Of a DNA stretch of 64,000 bases, positions 27,035-36,829 are shown one piece after another. Each line of letters begins with the position of its first letter. Within the stretch, counting starts at the first letter, position 1. The translations under genes and the position numbers were made by a program. This DNA comes from Vibrio gallaecicus (GTDB lineage: Bacteria; Pseudomonadota; Gammaproteobacteria; Enterobacterales; Vibrionaceae). The notes under the pieces are model-generated. The model was not told where the DNA came from, did not search any database, and saw nothing but the letters and a program-made list of their open reading frames with translations. Location: positions 1,674,001-1,738,000 of the forward strand of contig NZ_AP025490.1 in NCBI RefSeq assembly GCF_024347495.1, written 5' to 3'.

Positions 27035-27733
27035 ATGACCTTATGGCAAACCACGCTTGATGCGCTGAACCTTTTAGTTAGCTTTGATCATGAACTTTGG
27101 AAAATTGTGGCCGTGTCTTTTAGCGTGTCACTTTCTTCCATTTCTTTAGTGATCATTCCAGCTATCGTGATGGCATTCATATTGGCTTATACCAACTTTC
27201 CGGGAAAGTGGGCAATGCTATCTATCATCAATACTCTACAAGCCATACCAACAGTTGTGATTGGGTTGTTATTGTACATGATGCTATCGCGCTCTGGACC
27301 TTTGGGTGATTGGCAAATGCTTTTCACTCAACAAGCGATGGTTTTGGGGCAAATGCTGATTTGTTTTCCGATTTTAGTCTCTATGATGCATGGCGCTCTA
27401 CAAGCCAGCGATCGACGAGCAGTAGAAACCGCCAGAACGCTTGGCGTTTCTACGTTTCGTGTGGCAAGCACACTAATTTGGGAAACTCGCTTTCCTTTAT
27501 TAGCGGCGGTGATTGCAGCATTTTCTCGAATAGTCACAGAAGTGGGCTGTTCGATGATGGTAGGCGGGAACATCATGGGTATGACTCGGAATATTCCAAC
27601 AGCAATAGCGATGGAAAGCCACAAAGGCGCTTTTGCACAAGGTGTAGCATTAGGCATGGTTCTGCTTGCTTTAGCTTTAGCTCTTAACTTTTTTCTCTCC
27701 AGTGTGAGAGGAAAAGGTTATCTAAGAACTTAG
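27035..27733 (+). CDS. tupB: Tungstate ABC transporter permease TupB
   Basis: Inner-membrane permease of 232 residues with about five or six membrane segments. The EAA-type loop that touches the ATPase is visible as ETARTLGVSTFRVASTLIWE (about 131-150). It starts two bases after the tupA stop codon and ends nine bases before tupC. The family is the sulfate/tungstate type permease; the substrate is taken from TupA. Confidence 0.9.
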   Translation: MTLWQTTLDALNLLVSFDHELWKIVAVSFSVSLSSISLVIIPAIVMAFILAYTNFPGKWAMLSIINTLQAIPTVVIGLLLYMMLSRSGPLGDWQMLFTQQAMVLGQMLICFPILVSMMHGALQASDRRAVETARTLGVSTFRVASTLIWETRFPLLAAVIAAFSRIVTEVGCSMMVGGNIMGMTRNIPTAIAMESHKGAFAQGVALGMVLLALALALNFFLSSVRGKGYLRT

Positions 27734-27742
27734 GAACGCTGT

Positions 27743-28492
27743 ATGAGTATTACAATAACAACGCAGCAAGTTTCAATGCGCTATAAAGAGCGTGTTTTAT
27801 TCCATATCCCTGAATTAACTATTGGTCCTAATGACGCCATTTACCTAAAAGGAGATAATGGCGTTGGTAAAACCACCCTGCTCAAAATCTTATCAGGATT
27901 GACTAAACCTTCATCCGGGAAAATAGCAACAACCAACACCACATGGAGACATGCTCTATTTCCAAAAGCGAAGTTTAAAGACGTTATCTACCTGCACCAA
28001 ACTCCTTACTTATTTGATGGAACGGTTTATCAGAATGTTGGTTACGGTATTCGTTACTCGAAAGAGAGTCCAAAAGATAAGCGAGCGCAAATTATCAATG
28101 CGCTAAGAATGGTAGGGTTAGAAACCCTTTCTGATGAACACATTTCAGTATTATCAGGAGGCGAGCGTCAACGTGTTGCCATGGCTCGCGCTTGGATACT
28201 AAAACCTTCGATTCTATTAATGGATGAGCCAAGTGCATCTTTGGATAAAGAATCTATTGAGCGATTGGTCATTATGGCAAAAGACCTGTTACAGAGAGGA
28301 GCAAGCTTAGTGATAACTAGCCACCAAGCTAATGCTCTGACCGATTTATGTAAGAAACAATGGTGGATCAAGGACAATACCTTGACTGAATCCCCGTTAT
28401 TGCAAGTCGTGTCTGAGCCTTCTTCTATGTTAGGATCAGCCAATTCAGAACGGTCTAGTATTAATGCAAGTACAACATTCCGAGCAGTGTAA
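27743..28492 (+). CDS. tupC: Tungstate ABC transporter ATPase TupC
   Basis: ATP-binding subunit of 249 residues: Walker A GDNGVGKTT (about 36-44), Q-loop in YLHQTPYLFDG, signature LSGGERQR (about 137-144), Walker B ILLMDEPSASLD and switch His in ITSHQA. The C-terminal 30 residues are Ser-rich and lack the TOBE domain seen in ModC. It is followed by 97 bases and mobA. Confidence 0.92.
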   Translation: MSITITTQQVSMRYKERVLFHIPELTIGPNDAIYLKGDNGVGKTTLLKILSGLTKPSSGKIATTNTTWRHALFPKAKFKDVIYLHQTPYLFDGTVYQNVGYGIRYSKESPKDKRAQIINALRMVGLETLSDEHISVLSGGERQRVAMARAWILKPSILLMDEPSASLDKESIERLVIMAKDLLQRGASLVITSHQANALTDLCKKQWWIKDNTLTESPLLQVVSEPSSMLGSANSERSSINASTTFRAV

Positions 28493-28589
28493 ATTCATAT
28501 AAAAATGATCATGCTTAGAATTGCCGTTCACGATCATAATTAAGCTATTAGAAAATAGCGTTAACTCAAACAAGCACAAGAGAATCTTT

Positions 28590-29174
28590 ATGTTGCTTCC
28601 CACACAAACGAGTTGGGTTATTTTAGCGGGCGGTCAAGCTAGCCGCATGGGTGGAAAAGATAAAGGCCTTGTTGAGTTAAACGGGCGACCACTCGTTCAA
28701 TACGTCATCGACAAACTATCCACGCAGACAGATTCCATTGTGATTAATGCTAATCGCAATATTGATCGCTACCAAGAGTTTGCTGCAGTTGTCTCAGATT
28801 CATTCCCAGATTACCCAGGTCCACTTGGCGGTATTCATGCAGGGTTACAAGCTGCGAACACCGATTGGGTCGGTTTCGTACCTTGTGATAGTCCACAAAT
28901 TAACGGTGATTTAGTGGAACGTTTCTGTTCACAAGTGAAAGAAGACAGCGACATTTTGGTTGCCCATGATGGTGAATTCAAACAGCCTGTCTTTACATTA
29001 TTCCATAAACGCGTACTTCCTAAATTAGAAGCATTTCTTCAACGTGGTGATCGTAAGATCATTCTACTTTATAAAGATTGTGTCACTGAGTTTGTTGATT
29101 TTAGTGATTCACCAAACTGCTTTGTTAATCTTAATACGCCAGAAGAACTACAACACTTTGGAACTCTCCAATAA
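28590..29174 (+). CDS. mobA: Molybdenum cofactor guanylyltransferase MobA
   Basis: Joins GMP to Mo- or W-molybdopterin, making the MGD cofactor that formate dehydrogenase needs. The 194-residue protein begins with the nucleotide-binding motif [19 protein letters not shown] (about 8-26); other family signatures are [14 protein letters not shown] and FVPCDSPQ. The start at 28590 is set by this motif and a weak AGAG site; the longer frame from 28521 adds 23 unlikely residues. The stop overlaps the ATG of the next gene by one base. Placement after tupABC ties metal uptake to cofactor completion. Confidence 0.93.
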   Translation: MLLPTQTSWVILAGGQASRMGGKDKGLVELNGRPLVQYVIDKLSTQTDSIVINANRNIDRYQEFAAVVSDSFPDYPGPLGGIHAGLQAANTDWVGFVPCDSPQINGDLVERFCSQVKEDSDILVAHDGEFKQPVFTLFHKRVLPKLEAFLQRGDRKIILLYKDCVTEFVDFSDSPNCFVNLNTPEELQHFGTLQ

Positions 29175-31033
29175 TGAATGATTCAAAACAACGTCCTAAC
29201 CTACCTCTACTTGGTTTCGCAGCCTACAGTGGCACAGGAAAAACAACACTGCTCGAAGCTTTATTGCCTTTATTGACCCAAGCTGGTTTGAAAGTGGGCG
29301 TTTTAAAACATGCCCACCATGATTTTGATGTTGATAAGCCAGGCAAAGACAGTTATCGCCTTCGTAAAGCCGGTGCAAACCAAATGCTGATTGCTTCGCG
29401 TAACCGTCATGTTCTAATGACAGAAACACCAGAAGCGGAAGCTGAGTTTGATTACCTACTTACACGCTTTGATAGCGCTAAACTTGACCTTATCTTAGTT
29501 GAAGGCTGTAAGAATATTGCCTTTCCTAAAATTGAGCTGAACCGACATGAAGCCGGCAAACCTTGGCTTTACCCAAATGATAACAACATCATTGCGATTG
29601 CAGCCGATACACATGTGGAATCACCCCTACCCCAAATATCGATCAATGATCTCGATTCAATTCGTGACTTTGTAATTCAATACGCGGCTGATTTTAAATT
29701 TGACACAAACTCTCAAGCTGATGCATCTAACTTAACTCAGCCGAATGACGACTCGAACAAAACTCAATCTTGCTCTGAAAAAAAGACGTCTGAACCTATC
29801 GTCTGTTGTGATTCTTTCTCTCCTGCTGGGCTTAGTGTCCCTCAAGGGCAGCAGAAGATTTTAGAGACAATTAGTAATGTTAGTCTCACCAAGAAAGTCG
29901 CGATTAATCAAGCTTATGGTCGAGTGTTAGCTTCAGATATTGTTTCACCAATTAATGTTCCACAGCATACCAATTCTGCAATGGACGGTTATGCTATTCG
30001 TGGAGACGACTTAGATCGTGAAAGCTATACGATTGTGGCAGAAGTCATGGCTGGGCATAGCTTTGATGAAGAGTTACAAACGGGTCAAGCGGTAAAAATC
30101 ATGACAGGTGCACCTACTCCTTTAAGTGCAGATACTGTTGTAATGCGAGAGCAAGCTATTGAAAAAGATGGGCTAGTAAGCTTCCCTGAAGCAAAAATAT
30201 CTCACGGACAAAATGTGCGTATGGCTGGCGAAGACCTTAGTATTGGTCAACCTGTTTTCACTGCTGGCACTCGAATTGAAGCACCAGAAATGGGAATGAT
30301 GGCATCACTTGGCTTTGGCGAATGTTCGGTTCGCAGACAAGTCAAAGTAGGTATTTTCTCTACCGGTGACGAAGTTCAAGATCCAGGCAATGCTCAACAG
30401 CCTAACTCTATCTACGATTCTAACCGTTACACCATCATGGGCATGCTGCAAAAGCTAGGCTGTGAGATTGTTGATTACGGTATTATTGAAGATGATGAGC
30501 AGAAGATGATGGCAGTTCTGCACAGCGCTTCTCTAGAAACCGACATGGTACTGACCTCTGGCGGTGTTTCTGTTGGTGATGCCGATTACATCAAACTTGC
30601 GTTAGACAAACTAGGTGAGATTAATTTCTGGCGTATTAACATGCGACCAGGTCGCCCACTCGCTTACGGGAAAATAGAAAATAAACCATTCTTTGGTTTA
30701 CCGGGTAATCCAGTAGCAGTTATGGTTTCTTTCATCAATTTTGTAGAGCCTGCCATTCGTAAACTTCAAGGGCAGCTTGATTGGGTTCCTGTCAAAGCAA
30801 ATGCTATTGCGACAGAGCAATTACGTTCAAGACAAGGGCGAACTGAGTTTAGCCGTGGTTTCTTTACCATGAATGAATCAGGTGTACTCGAAGTGAAAAC
30901 TACTGGTAAACAAGGTTCTGGAATTTTGCGTTCGATGAGCGAGGCCAACTGCTTGATTGAAATTTCACCGTCGGTAGACACCGTCAAGGTGGGCGAGAAA
31001 GTAACGATTATCCCTCTGCAAGGCCGTATATAA
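29174..31033 (+). CDS. Fused MobB-MoeA molybdenum cofactor protein
   Basis: A 619-residue fusion. Residues 1 to about 175 are MobB, the GTP-binding adaptor for MobA, with P-loop YSGTGKTT (16-23 region) and HAHHDFDVDKPGKDS-type motif. A Ser/Asn/Thr-rich linker (about 176-215) leads to MoeA, the molybdopterin molybdotransferase that inserts Mo (or W) into adenylated molybdopterin, with PQHTNSAMDGYAIR, FSTGDEV, DSNRYT and TSGGVSVGDADY. This fusion is known in Vibrionaceae. It combines the metal insertion step with the nucleotide attachment step carried out by MobA. Last gene of the tup unit; a terminator follows. Confidence 0.95.
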   Translation: MNDSKQRPNLPLLGFAAYSGTGKTTLLEALLPLLTQAGLKVGVLKHAHHDFDVDKPGKDSYRLRKAGANQMLIASRNRHVLMTETPEAEAEFDYLLTRFDSAKLDLILVEGCKNIAFPKIELNRHEAGKPWLYPNDNNIIAIAADTHVESPLPQISINDLDSIRDFVIQYAADFKFDTNSQADASNLTQPNDDSNKTQSCSEKKTSEPIVCCDSFSPAGLSVPQGQQKILETISNVSLTKKVAINQAYGRVLASDIVSPINVPQHTNSAMDGYAIRGDDLDRESYTIVAEVMAGHSFDEELQTGQAVKIMTGAPTPLSADTVVMREQAIEKDGLVSFPEAKISHGQNVRMAGEDLSIGQPVFTAGTRIEAPEMGMMASLGFGECSVRRQVKVGIFSTGDEVQDPGNAQQPNSIYDSNRYTIMGMLQKLGCEIVDYGIIEDDEQKMMAVLHSASLETDMVLTSGGVSVGDADYIKLALDKLGEINFWRINMRPGRPLAYGKIENKPFFGLPGNPVAVMVSFINFVEPAIRKLQGQLDWVPVKANAIATEQLRSRQGRTEFSRGFFTMNESGVLEVKTTGKQGSGILRSMSEANCLIEISPSVDTVKVGEKVTIIPLQGRI

Positions 31034-31079
31034 TCAATTAAATCGGCAATAACACTTTAATTACTTCTAGCAGACAACA

Positions 31080-31110
31080 AAAACGGAACCATAAAACACG
31101 GTTCCGTTTT
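31080..31110. terminator. Terminator between mobB-moeA and the GGDEF gene
   Basis: Eleven-bp stem AAAACGGAACC/GGTTCCGTTTT with a 9-base loop, T-run on both strands; convergent genes. Confidence 0.87.
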
Positions 31111-31210
31111 TCGTATGAATCACTTTATGTTTAAAGTTCAATCATTTCGTAGGTATTACCAGACAGATAATTGCTGGGGACCAGTAGCTCAAAACTAAAT
31201 TAGTCGAATT

Positions 31211-33358
31211 TTAAAGGCTATCTTCAGTAATTAATGAACCGTCTCGACCAGATGCCTTCACTTTATATAAATGTTTATCTGCTTGGTCACAAACCATTTT
31301 AAAACACTCTGTTTTAGAACGCATTGCACAGTTACCCTTCTCAAATAAGACGTTAGATCCTCCAATTGAGAGAGTTAATCTATCGGATAATACAGAGTTT
31401 GGGTTTGATAGGTTTATGTCATAGAAAGCTTGTCGTAATGCTTCAATTTTAAGTTGGATAGAGTGCGTATTTTGCGCAGAACAAATTACCATGAACTCAT
31501 CTCCGCCATAGCGGAATAAATAATCACTTTCATCGCCAAAAAACTTATTCATTAGAAGGCTAAGGCTTATTAACGCTTCGTCACCCTGAAGATGTCCATG
31601 GGTGTCATTGTATTTCTTGTATTCATCGATATCGATCATGAGCACGGCTAGCGTCTCACGTTCAAGCATAGCCTGCCGAACTAACTTACTTGTAAGCTTT
31701 CCTAACTGGTAACGATTATACAGCCCAGTAAGAGGATCGGTTTGAGATAACGTTTCTAAGGTTCTGTTGACACTTTCTAATTTTTGCCTTTGTTTCTGAT
31801 TTTCTAAGGACACAGCAATAAAACTAGCTAAATGCTCAATCAAATATCTGTGATGTTGATGGTACTGACTAGATAAATGGTGCTGTACTGAAAGGAGACC
31901 AATTACTTCTTCTTTCAATAGAATTGGAGTTAAAAGGATAGAGTTTGTCATTGTTGAATCACTGAGCACTACAAGATCTTCATCTTCACGGCTCAATTGA
32001 TCAACATAAGGTGCTAATGAATGATCATTTACGGTGTTCAGATGAACCGTTTTTCTGTTTTGTATAACATATGTACCCACAGTTTGATGTTCTTGACACT
32101 TAACTGTTAAGTTATCAACAAGACCAGTGCTATCAACAAAATAGCGATAGTCTAAAAGATCAGTTTGCTTATCATAGAGTGCAATACCAAACTCAAAAGT
32201 CGGTAAGATCGTATTTATCTTTTCCAAAATTTCAGGCAAAACGGCATAAAGGTTAGGCGCTGTAGCAATAAACTGACCAATCTCAGTAATAGCCCCCATA
32301 TGTTTTTGCATTTGTTCTAATATGTCATTTTGTTGGTTAGTTTGTATCGTCTCAACGTTATTGACTACAAGGTCAGCCTGCCGCTGTGTATAACCCTTTA
32401 ATACTTGATCTGTATATTCAATATGTGCAGATTGAACAGCCACCACCTCTTGCCAGGCTCTCTCTTTTTTCTTCAATTTACTCAATGTTTTCGAATATAA
32501 GCTGAAAAATGTATAATTCGATTTTGTGTCGAAGTTATCTCTAACGAATTGACATATCCGTTTACATTCGTCTATTTCATCTTTCTGTTCTAAGAACTTG
32601 GCCCAGATTAGAAGATTTTCTAAACGGTTATGATTGTCTTCTATTTGTTGATAATGATGCTCTGCTAATTCAAAGTGATTAATAATTACGGCGCTATCAT
32701 GGGGTTCATTAAGGAGCATCGCTTGGGCAATATAACCGTGGCTCAATGCCAATGTTCGGCTATCTCGACATTGTTCACCGATCTCTTTCGCTTGTAATAT
32801 CGCTTCCAGCGCCTTTTGTGAATGACCAAGATGAGCATGTGCATAGCCTAAGTTCAATAAACTGACCGCACAGCCTAGCTGTCGATTAGAGTTTAGGGCG
32901 GTGGTTACCCCTTTTCCCGCAAATTCAATCGCTTTCTCGAACTTTTCAAGCCCTAAGTACATGTCACTTATATTACAGTAGATAAGCGCACTAATATTAT
33001 CATCTACTTTGGGTAAGTCATTGAGGACGATTTCGTAATGATTATAAGCAGAAAACAGATCTTCTTTATCAACGTAGATTGATGCAAGTAAACCGTTAAT
33101 GAATACTTTTAGCTGTACATCATCACTATCCAGTGCATTTAAACATTCAATGTACACTTTTTCCGCATCATCCAACCGATTTTGTCTATCAAGAGTATAA
33201 GCGTTAAGAAACAAGGAAATAACCTTAGGTACATCTTGATCATACTGTTCACAAGCTTGTTGGATCTTTAGTTTTATTTCTTGTAAGCCTTCAAGCCCAG
33301 GTAAATTATGAGAGCGCGTTATGATACCGAGGGTATGGGAATAAAGTGGGCTGTTCAT
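31211..33358 (-). CDS. Cytoplasmic diguanylate cyclase with TPR and GAF domains
   Basis: A 715-residue protein without membrane segments. Residues 1 to about 340 are helical TPR-like repeats (for example LNLGYAHAHLGHSQKALEAI), about 350-520 is a GAF-type sensor (VGTYVIQNRKTVHL), and the C-terminus is a GGDEF domain with the intact active-site motif FRYGGDEF (near residue 613), so it should make cyclic di-GMP. The product-inhibition I-site RxxD is replaced by DESD. No EAL domain is present. It is monocistronic with an AAGG ribosome site. The input signal is unknown. Confidence 0.9.
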   Translation of the reverse strand: MNSPLYSHTLGIITRSHNLPGLEGLQEIKLKIQQACEQYDQDVPKVISLFLNAYTLDRQNRLDDAEKVYIECLNALDSDDVQLKVFINGLLASIYVDKEDLFSAYNHYEIVLNDLPKVDDNISALIYCNISDMYLGLEKFEKAIEFAGKGVTTALNSNRQLGCAVSLLNLGYAHAHLGHSQKALEAILQAKEIGEQCRDSRTLALSHGYIAQAMLLNEPHDSAVIINHFELAEHHYQQIEDNHNRLENLLIWAKFLEQKDEIDECKRICQFVRDNFDTKSNYTFFSLYSKTLSKLKKKERAWQEVVAVQSAHIEYTDQVLKGYTQRQADLVVNNVETIQTNQQNDILEQMQKHMGAITEIGQFIATAPNLYAVLPEILEKINTILPTFEFGIALYDKQTDLLDYRYFVDSTGLVDNLTVKCQEHQTVGTYVIQNRKTVHLNTVNDHSLAPYVDQLSREDEDLVVLSDSTMTNSILLTPILLKEEVIGLLSVQHHLSSQYHQHHRYLIEHLASFIAVSLENQKQRQKLESVNRTLETLSQTDPLTGLYNRYQLGKLTSKLVRQAMLERETLAVLMIDIDEYKKYNDTHGHLQGDEALISLSLLMNKFFGDESDYLFRYGGDEFMVICSAQNTHSIQLKIEALRQAFYDINLSNPNSVLSDRLTLSIGGSNVLFEKGNCAMRSKTECFKMVCDQADKHLYKVKASGRDGSLITEDSL

Positions 33359-33545
33359 TAATAACCTTGTTCGATCTACTTATAATGTTTGTGGTGCATT
33401 GATACCAGCAAGATGGAGTTCTGTAAAGTGTATTGCGCTAAAATATAGTCATTTACTACGAAGCTATTTCTAGAGTTCACTTGAGCCCCTTTCGAATTTT
33501 AGGTAGAGTGCGCTCAAAGATTTGATTCTATTGGAGAGCATAAAT

Positions 33546-33818
33546 ATGGCTCGCACAATTTTATATACGTACAAAGATGAAGACAAAGAATTATTGTTTT
33601 CATATCAAGAACATAGAAATATTCAAGAAGCCGTTGCAGAAGCAGAAGGCATTGATATTTCAGAATATTTAAAAACTGAGCAACAGTTAGAACTAATTTC
33701 TGATACGAAAGCAGTTCGAAACTATCAAGATAATTACTTCCGCAAGTTAGGCTTTACTAAGTTAACGCTGAAGCAGAAAGATAACCTTGGCGTTGGTAAA
33801 AAGAAGAAAGATCGTTAA
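33546..33818 (+). CDS. DUF2960 family protein
   Basis: A 90-residue soluble protein of unknown function, widespread in Vibrionales as far as I recall. It reads MARTILYTYKDEDKELLFSY and has the conserved AEAEGIDISEYL and KAVRNYQDNYFRKLGF segments, ending in a lysine-rich tail. The ATG at 33546 is chosen over the upstream one at 33522 because a GGAG site lies 9 bases before it and because the family begins at MARTI. Confidence 0.85.
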   Translation: MARTILYTYKDEDKELLFSYQEHRNIQEAVAEAEGIDISEYLKTEQQLELISDTKAVRNYQDNYFRKLGFTKLTLKQKDNLGVGKKKKDR

Positions 33819-33847
33819 TCGCTGACTCAAGCTCTTAATTTATTAAA

Positions 33848-33876
33848 AAAGGTTGATGCTTTTTGCATCAACCTTT
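33848..33876. terminator. Bidirectional terminator between DUF2960 gene and nagK
   Basis: Twelve-bp stem AAAGGTTGATGC/GCATCAACCTTT, loop TTTTT, with T-runs on both sides. Confidence 0.92.
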
Positions 33877-33939
33877 TTATTTATCTAAATCTTAGCTTTG
33901 CTCTTCTAACCCTTAGCTTTACAAACCATAAATGCAGAA

Positions 33940-34848
33940 TTAAGCAATATTTAAGAATGCCGCGCCACGAACACCGCCTGAATCACCATGTTTTGCTTTG
34001 ATAATTTTAGGGCATTTCGCTACCGATAGAAGATGCTTAGGAATACGTTTAGGCATTTCTTCGTAAATTAATTCGAAATTCGATAAACCGCCACCAAGAG
34101 CAACCACATGTGGATCTAGAGCCGTGAACAAGTTGGCAAAGCAAATTGCTAGAAGTTCCATGAAACGCTCTACATGTTCAACCGCATTTTCATCACCTTG
34201 AGCATGAGCTTGAATAATATCGATAGCTTTCTTTTTCTCACCAAAGTAATGCTCATAAATCAGCTCAAAACCTCGACCAGACAGGTAACTATCTAAACAG
34301 CCTTTTTTACCACAACCACAACTTAGTAAGGGTGCGTTATCACCAAGATGTAACCAAGCATCTAATGGTAAACGCATGTGACCAAGTTCGCCCGCAACGT
34401 GGTTACGACCTGAGAATACTTTACCTTCAAAAACAAGTCCGCCGCCGAAGCCAGTACCTAAGATTAAACCAGCAACTGAAGGCTCATCTTTAAGCTCATC
34501 ATCCCAAGCTTCAGAAAGAGCAAAACAGTTTGCATCATTTTCAATCTTAACTAGACGATCAATTTTCGCTTCTAAATCTTTACGTAGCGGTTTACCTGTA
34601 GACGCAGGTACATTCACCACCAGCATTGTGCCACTGTCAGCATCTTCCATACCTGGAAGACCTAAACCAACTTTACCTTTACAAGAAAACTCAGCATCAT
34701 ATTTTTCAACAAGACCCGCTATAGTATCGATTAATAGCTGGTAGTCATCAGTTGGAGTAGGAACTCGCTCTGTTGCCACACGTTCTAGTTTCTCATTGAA
34801 AGCGCCAAATTCAATTTTAGTGCCACCGACATCGAAGCCGTAATACAT
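33940..34848 (-). CDS. nagK: N-acetylglucosamine kinase (ROK family)
   Basis: Phosphorylates free N-acetylglucosamine, as released from chitin or cell wall turnover. The 302-residue protein has the phosphate loop [14 protein letters not shown] (4-17), the sugar-binding [12 protein letters not shown] and [13 protein letters not shown] segments, the ExGH motif ([10 protein letters not shown]) and the ROK zinc site [12 protein letters not shown]. The length matches E. coli NagK. It is monocistronic. Confidence 0.93.
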   Translation of the reverse strand: MYYGFDVGGTKIEFGAFNEKLERVATERVPTPTDDYQLLIDTIAGLVEKYDAEFSCKGKVGLGLPGMEDADSGTMLVVNVPASTGKPLRKDLEAKIDRLVKIENDANCFALSEAWDDELKDEPSVAGLILGTGFGGGLVFEGKVFSGRNHVAGELGHMRLPLDAWLHLGDNAPLLSCGCGKKGCLDSYLSGRGFELIYEHYFGEKKKAIDIIQAHAQGDENAVEHVERFMELLAICFANLFTALDPHVVALGGGLSNFELIYEEMPKRIPKHLLSVAKCPKIIKAKHGDSGGVRGAAFLNIA

Positions 34849-34999
34849 GAAATATCTCCAAATTCTTCCCTAAATAAGGGGTTAAAATTAATATTAAATG
34901 CATTATCCACATCCCTCACCCTACAAACCGTGATTTAAATCCAGTTTATTTGTCGAATGATATCGTTTGCACAACAAGGCAGCACATTGAAGCAAAAGA

Positions 35000-35740
35000 T
35001 TAGAGTGACGTCTCGCTTTTGCTGTGTTCAATGTAAGATTTTAAGCTAGGTCTGGTTTGGTCGGACTTATAACGAGTCTTACTTAGCATGTAGCTTTCTC
35101 TAAAAACTTCGAACCAAAGTTGTAACGTCGTTGCTGCGTTATTCTCTCCAGCTTGCTTTAACACAAGGCTCGCAACTTCAGCGGTTGATAGGTGCTGTTC
35201 GTTATCTGACTTTCTCATCATATACTGTGAAACAGATTCTGGCTCAATAGACAGTACCGGTAACTTTTGCAGGTATTCAGAACGTCGAAAGATCTTACGA
35301 GCTTCACGCCAACTGCCATCAATAAAAATCAGTAATAGCGTTTTATTTGGGTCTCTAGCTTGAGGTAAGTCCGCTACTACACGTGATTTATCATCAGTGT
35401 AATCTTCAGGGAACACAATAACAGGTTGGTATTTATCACTATTTAAGATATCCAACATTTCTTTACTTGGTTCGGTGCGATGCCACTGATAAACGTAGCT
35501 ATCTTTAATAATATCGACAATTAATCCACCTGTATTGCTCGGTTTCATCACTTCGTTATCTGATACAAGCAGCATTGCCGCTACATTAGTTTCAATATCT
35601 GGCTGATAATCGCAGATACAATTCGTTTCAACAATTTGGCAATATTGGCAACGAACGACTTTGCACCCACGAGCCTTAAATGGCTTGGTAGAAAGAGATA
35701 AACGATGTAGGTATAAACGGTGAAAAGCGTGGATTCTCAT
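35000..35740 (-). CDS. DTW-domain protein, probable tRNA-uridine aminocarboxypropyltransferase
   Basis: A 246-residue protein with a four-cysteine zinc motif near the N-terminus (C26, C31, C34 region: VVRCQYCQIVETNCIC) and the DTW-family core IDGSWREARKIF with SVSQYMMRKS later. The family includes E. coli TapT, which makes acp3U47 in tRNA using S-adenosylmethionine. Here the DTW motif itself reads DGSW, a variant, so the exact tRNA target is uncertain. An N-terminal arm of about 20 basic residues precedes the zinc site. Confidence 0.82.
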   Translation of the reverse strand: MRIHAFHRLYLHRLSLSTKPFKARGCKVVRCQYCQIVETNCICDYQPDIETNVAAMLLVSDNEVMKPSNTGGLIVDIIKDSYVYQWHRTEPSKEMLDILNSDKYQPVIVFPEDYTDDKSRVVADLPQARDPNKTLLLIFIDGSWREARKIFRRSEYLQKLPVLSIEPESVSQYMMRKSDNEQHLSTAEVASLVLKQAGENNAATTLQLWFEVFRESYMLSKTRYKSDQTRPSLKSYIEHSKSETSL

Positions 35741-35833
35741 GAAAGGCAGTTATTGTTCTAAAAAATTGTCGTGATTGTACTTAGAGTACTTACAGAATGA
35801 TAGAGTAGCTATAGAATGAAAAAAGGATTAGTT

Positions 35834-36658
35834 ATGCAAGAGCCATCTCAACTTCGGTTACTTTGTTTTGTCGCTGTATTCAGCCTTTGCGCACTTTGGG
35901 AGTACTGCCTTCCAAGAAAGGGGCTCACTCAAAAAAAGTGGTATCGCTGGAGTAATAATTTTGCCCTCGTAGCACTAAACAGCGTATTAATCGCAGTTCT
36001 CATTCCGATTGCCTCGTTCCAAGCCGCGATTATTGCTTCTGAACATAGTTGGGGGCTATTCAACCTTGTATCCATACCTTTTGAGTTAAGCTTAATTTTA
36101 TGTGTGATATTGATGGATTTCGCTATCTATTTACAGCATTTAATCTTTCACCGCATTCCTTGGCTATGGCGCTTACACAGAGTGCATCATGCAGATCTTG
36201 ATATTGATGTCACTACAGGAACACGTTTTCATCCCATTGAAATGATTTTGTCGATGTTGATTAAAATTGCCATCGTGATTAGCCTAGGTGTTCCGCCTAT
36301 CGCCGTGGTTATTTTTGAAATATTACTCAATGCAAGTGCGATGTTTAATCACAGCAATGGGAAACTGCCACTAAAATTGGATGCTCTTCTAAGAAAAGTA
36401 ATTGTCACGCCAGACATGCACCGCGTGCACCACTCTATAATTGTAAAAGAAACGCACTCGAATTTCGGATTCTTCTTATCTATTTGGGACGTAATCTTTC
36501 ACACCTATAAAGCACAACCAAAACTTGGTCATGACAGTGTAATTATTGGAGTCCCTGAGATTACCGAGGGCAATGAGCAAAGATTAGATAAAATGTTACT
36601 TCAACCTTTTAACAAGTTTGATACTGACACTAAAAGCAACTCATCCACACGAAAATAA
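35834..36658 (+). CDS. Sterol desaturase / fatty acid hydroxylase family membrane protein
   Basis: Di-iron membrane oxygenase family, 274 residues with about four membrane segments. The histidine clusters that bind iron are visible: HLIFHRIPWLWRLHRVHHAD (in the middle), HSNGK and HRVHHS toward the C-terminus. The substrate is unknown; bacterial members act on lipids. The start at 35834 (MQEPSQL) is favoured by AAGGA six bases upstream; an ATG at 35816 is in frame. Confidence 0.87.
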   Translation: MQEPSQLRLLCFVAVFSLCALWEYCLPRKGLTQKKWYRWSNNFALVALNSVLIAVLIPIASFQAAIIASEHSWGLFNLVSIPFELSLILCVILMDFAIYLQHLIFHRIPWLWRLHRVHHADLDIDVTTGTRFHPIEMILSMLIKIAIVISLGVPPIAVVIFEILLNASAMFNHSNGKLPLKLDALLRKVIVTPDMHRVHHSIIVKETHSNFGFFLSIWDVIFHTYKAQPKLGHDSVIIGVPEITEGNEQRLDKMLLQPFNKFDTDTKSNSSTRK

Positions 36659-36679
36659 ACTGGAAACAAATATAAAATA

Positions 36680-36711
36680 AGTACAACTTATTTGATAAAT
36701 AAAGTTGTACT
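36680..36711. repeat. Imperfect inverted repeat after the hydroxylase gene
   Basis: AGTACAACTTATTT and AAATAAAGTTGTACT form a 14-bp stem with a one-base bulge around a GAT loop. It is AT-rich with no clear T-tract; it may act as a weak terminator between convergent genes. Confidence 0.5.
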
Positions 36712-36829
36712 CAATAAAGTTTGCTCTCTACATTTAATTGCTCATATTTTTAGAAAAGCTTAACCCTGCTGACAATCTCTCTGTAAAGCACTCTCAGGCG
36801 ATGACTACCTACTCGTTAGGCAGCAGCGG

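Noticed and set aside
27310..27687. 125-codon open frame on the plus strand within tupB
   Set aside because: Same-strand shadow of tupB in another frame; low-complexity Ser/Arg composition and no start signal.
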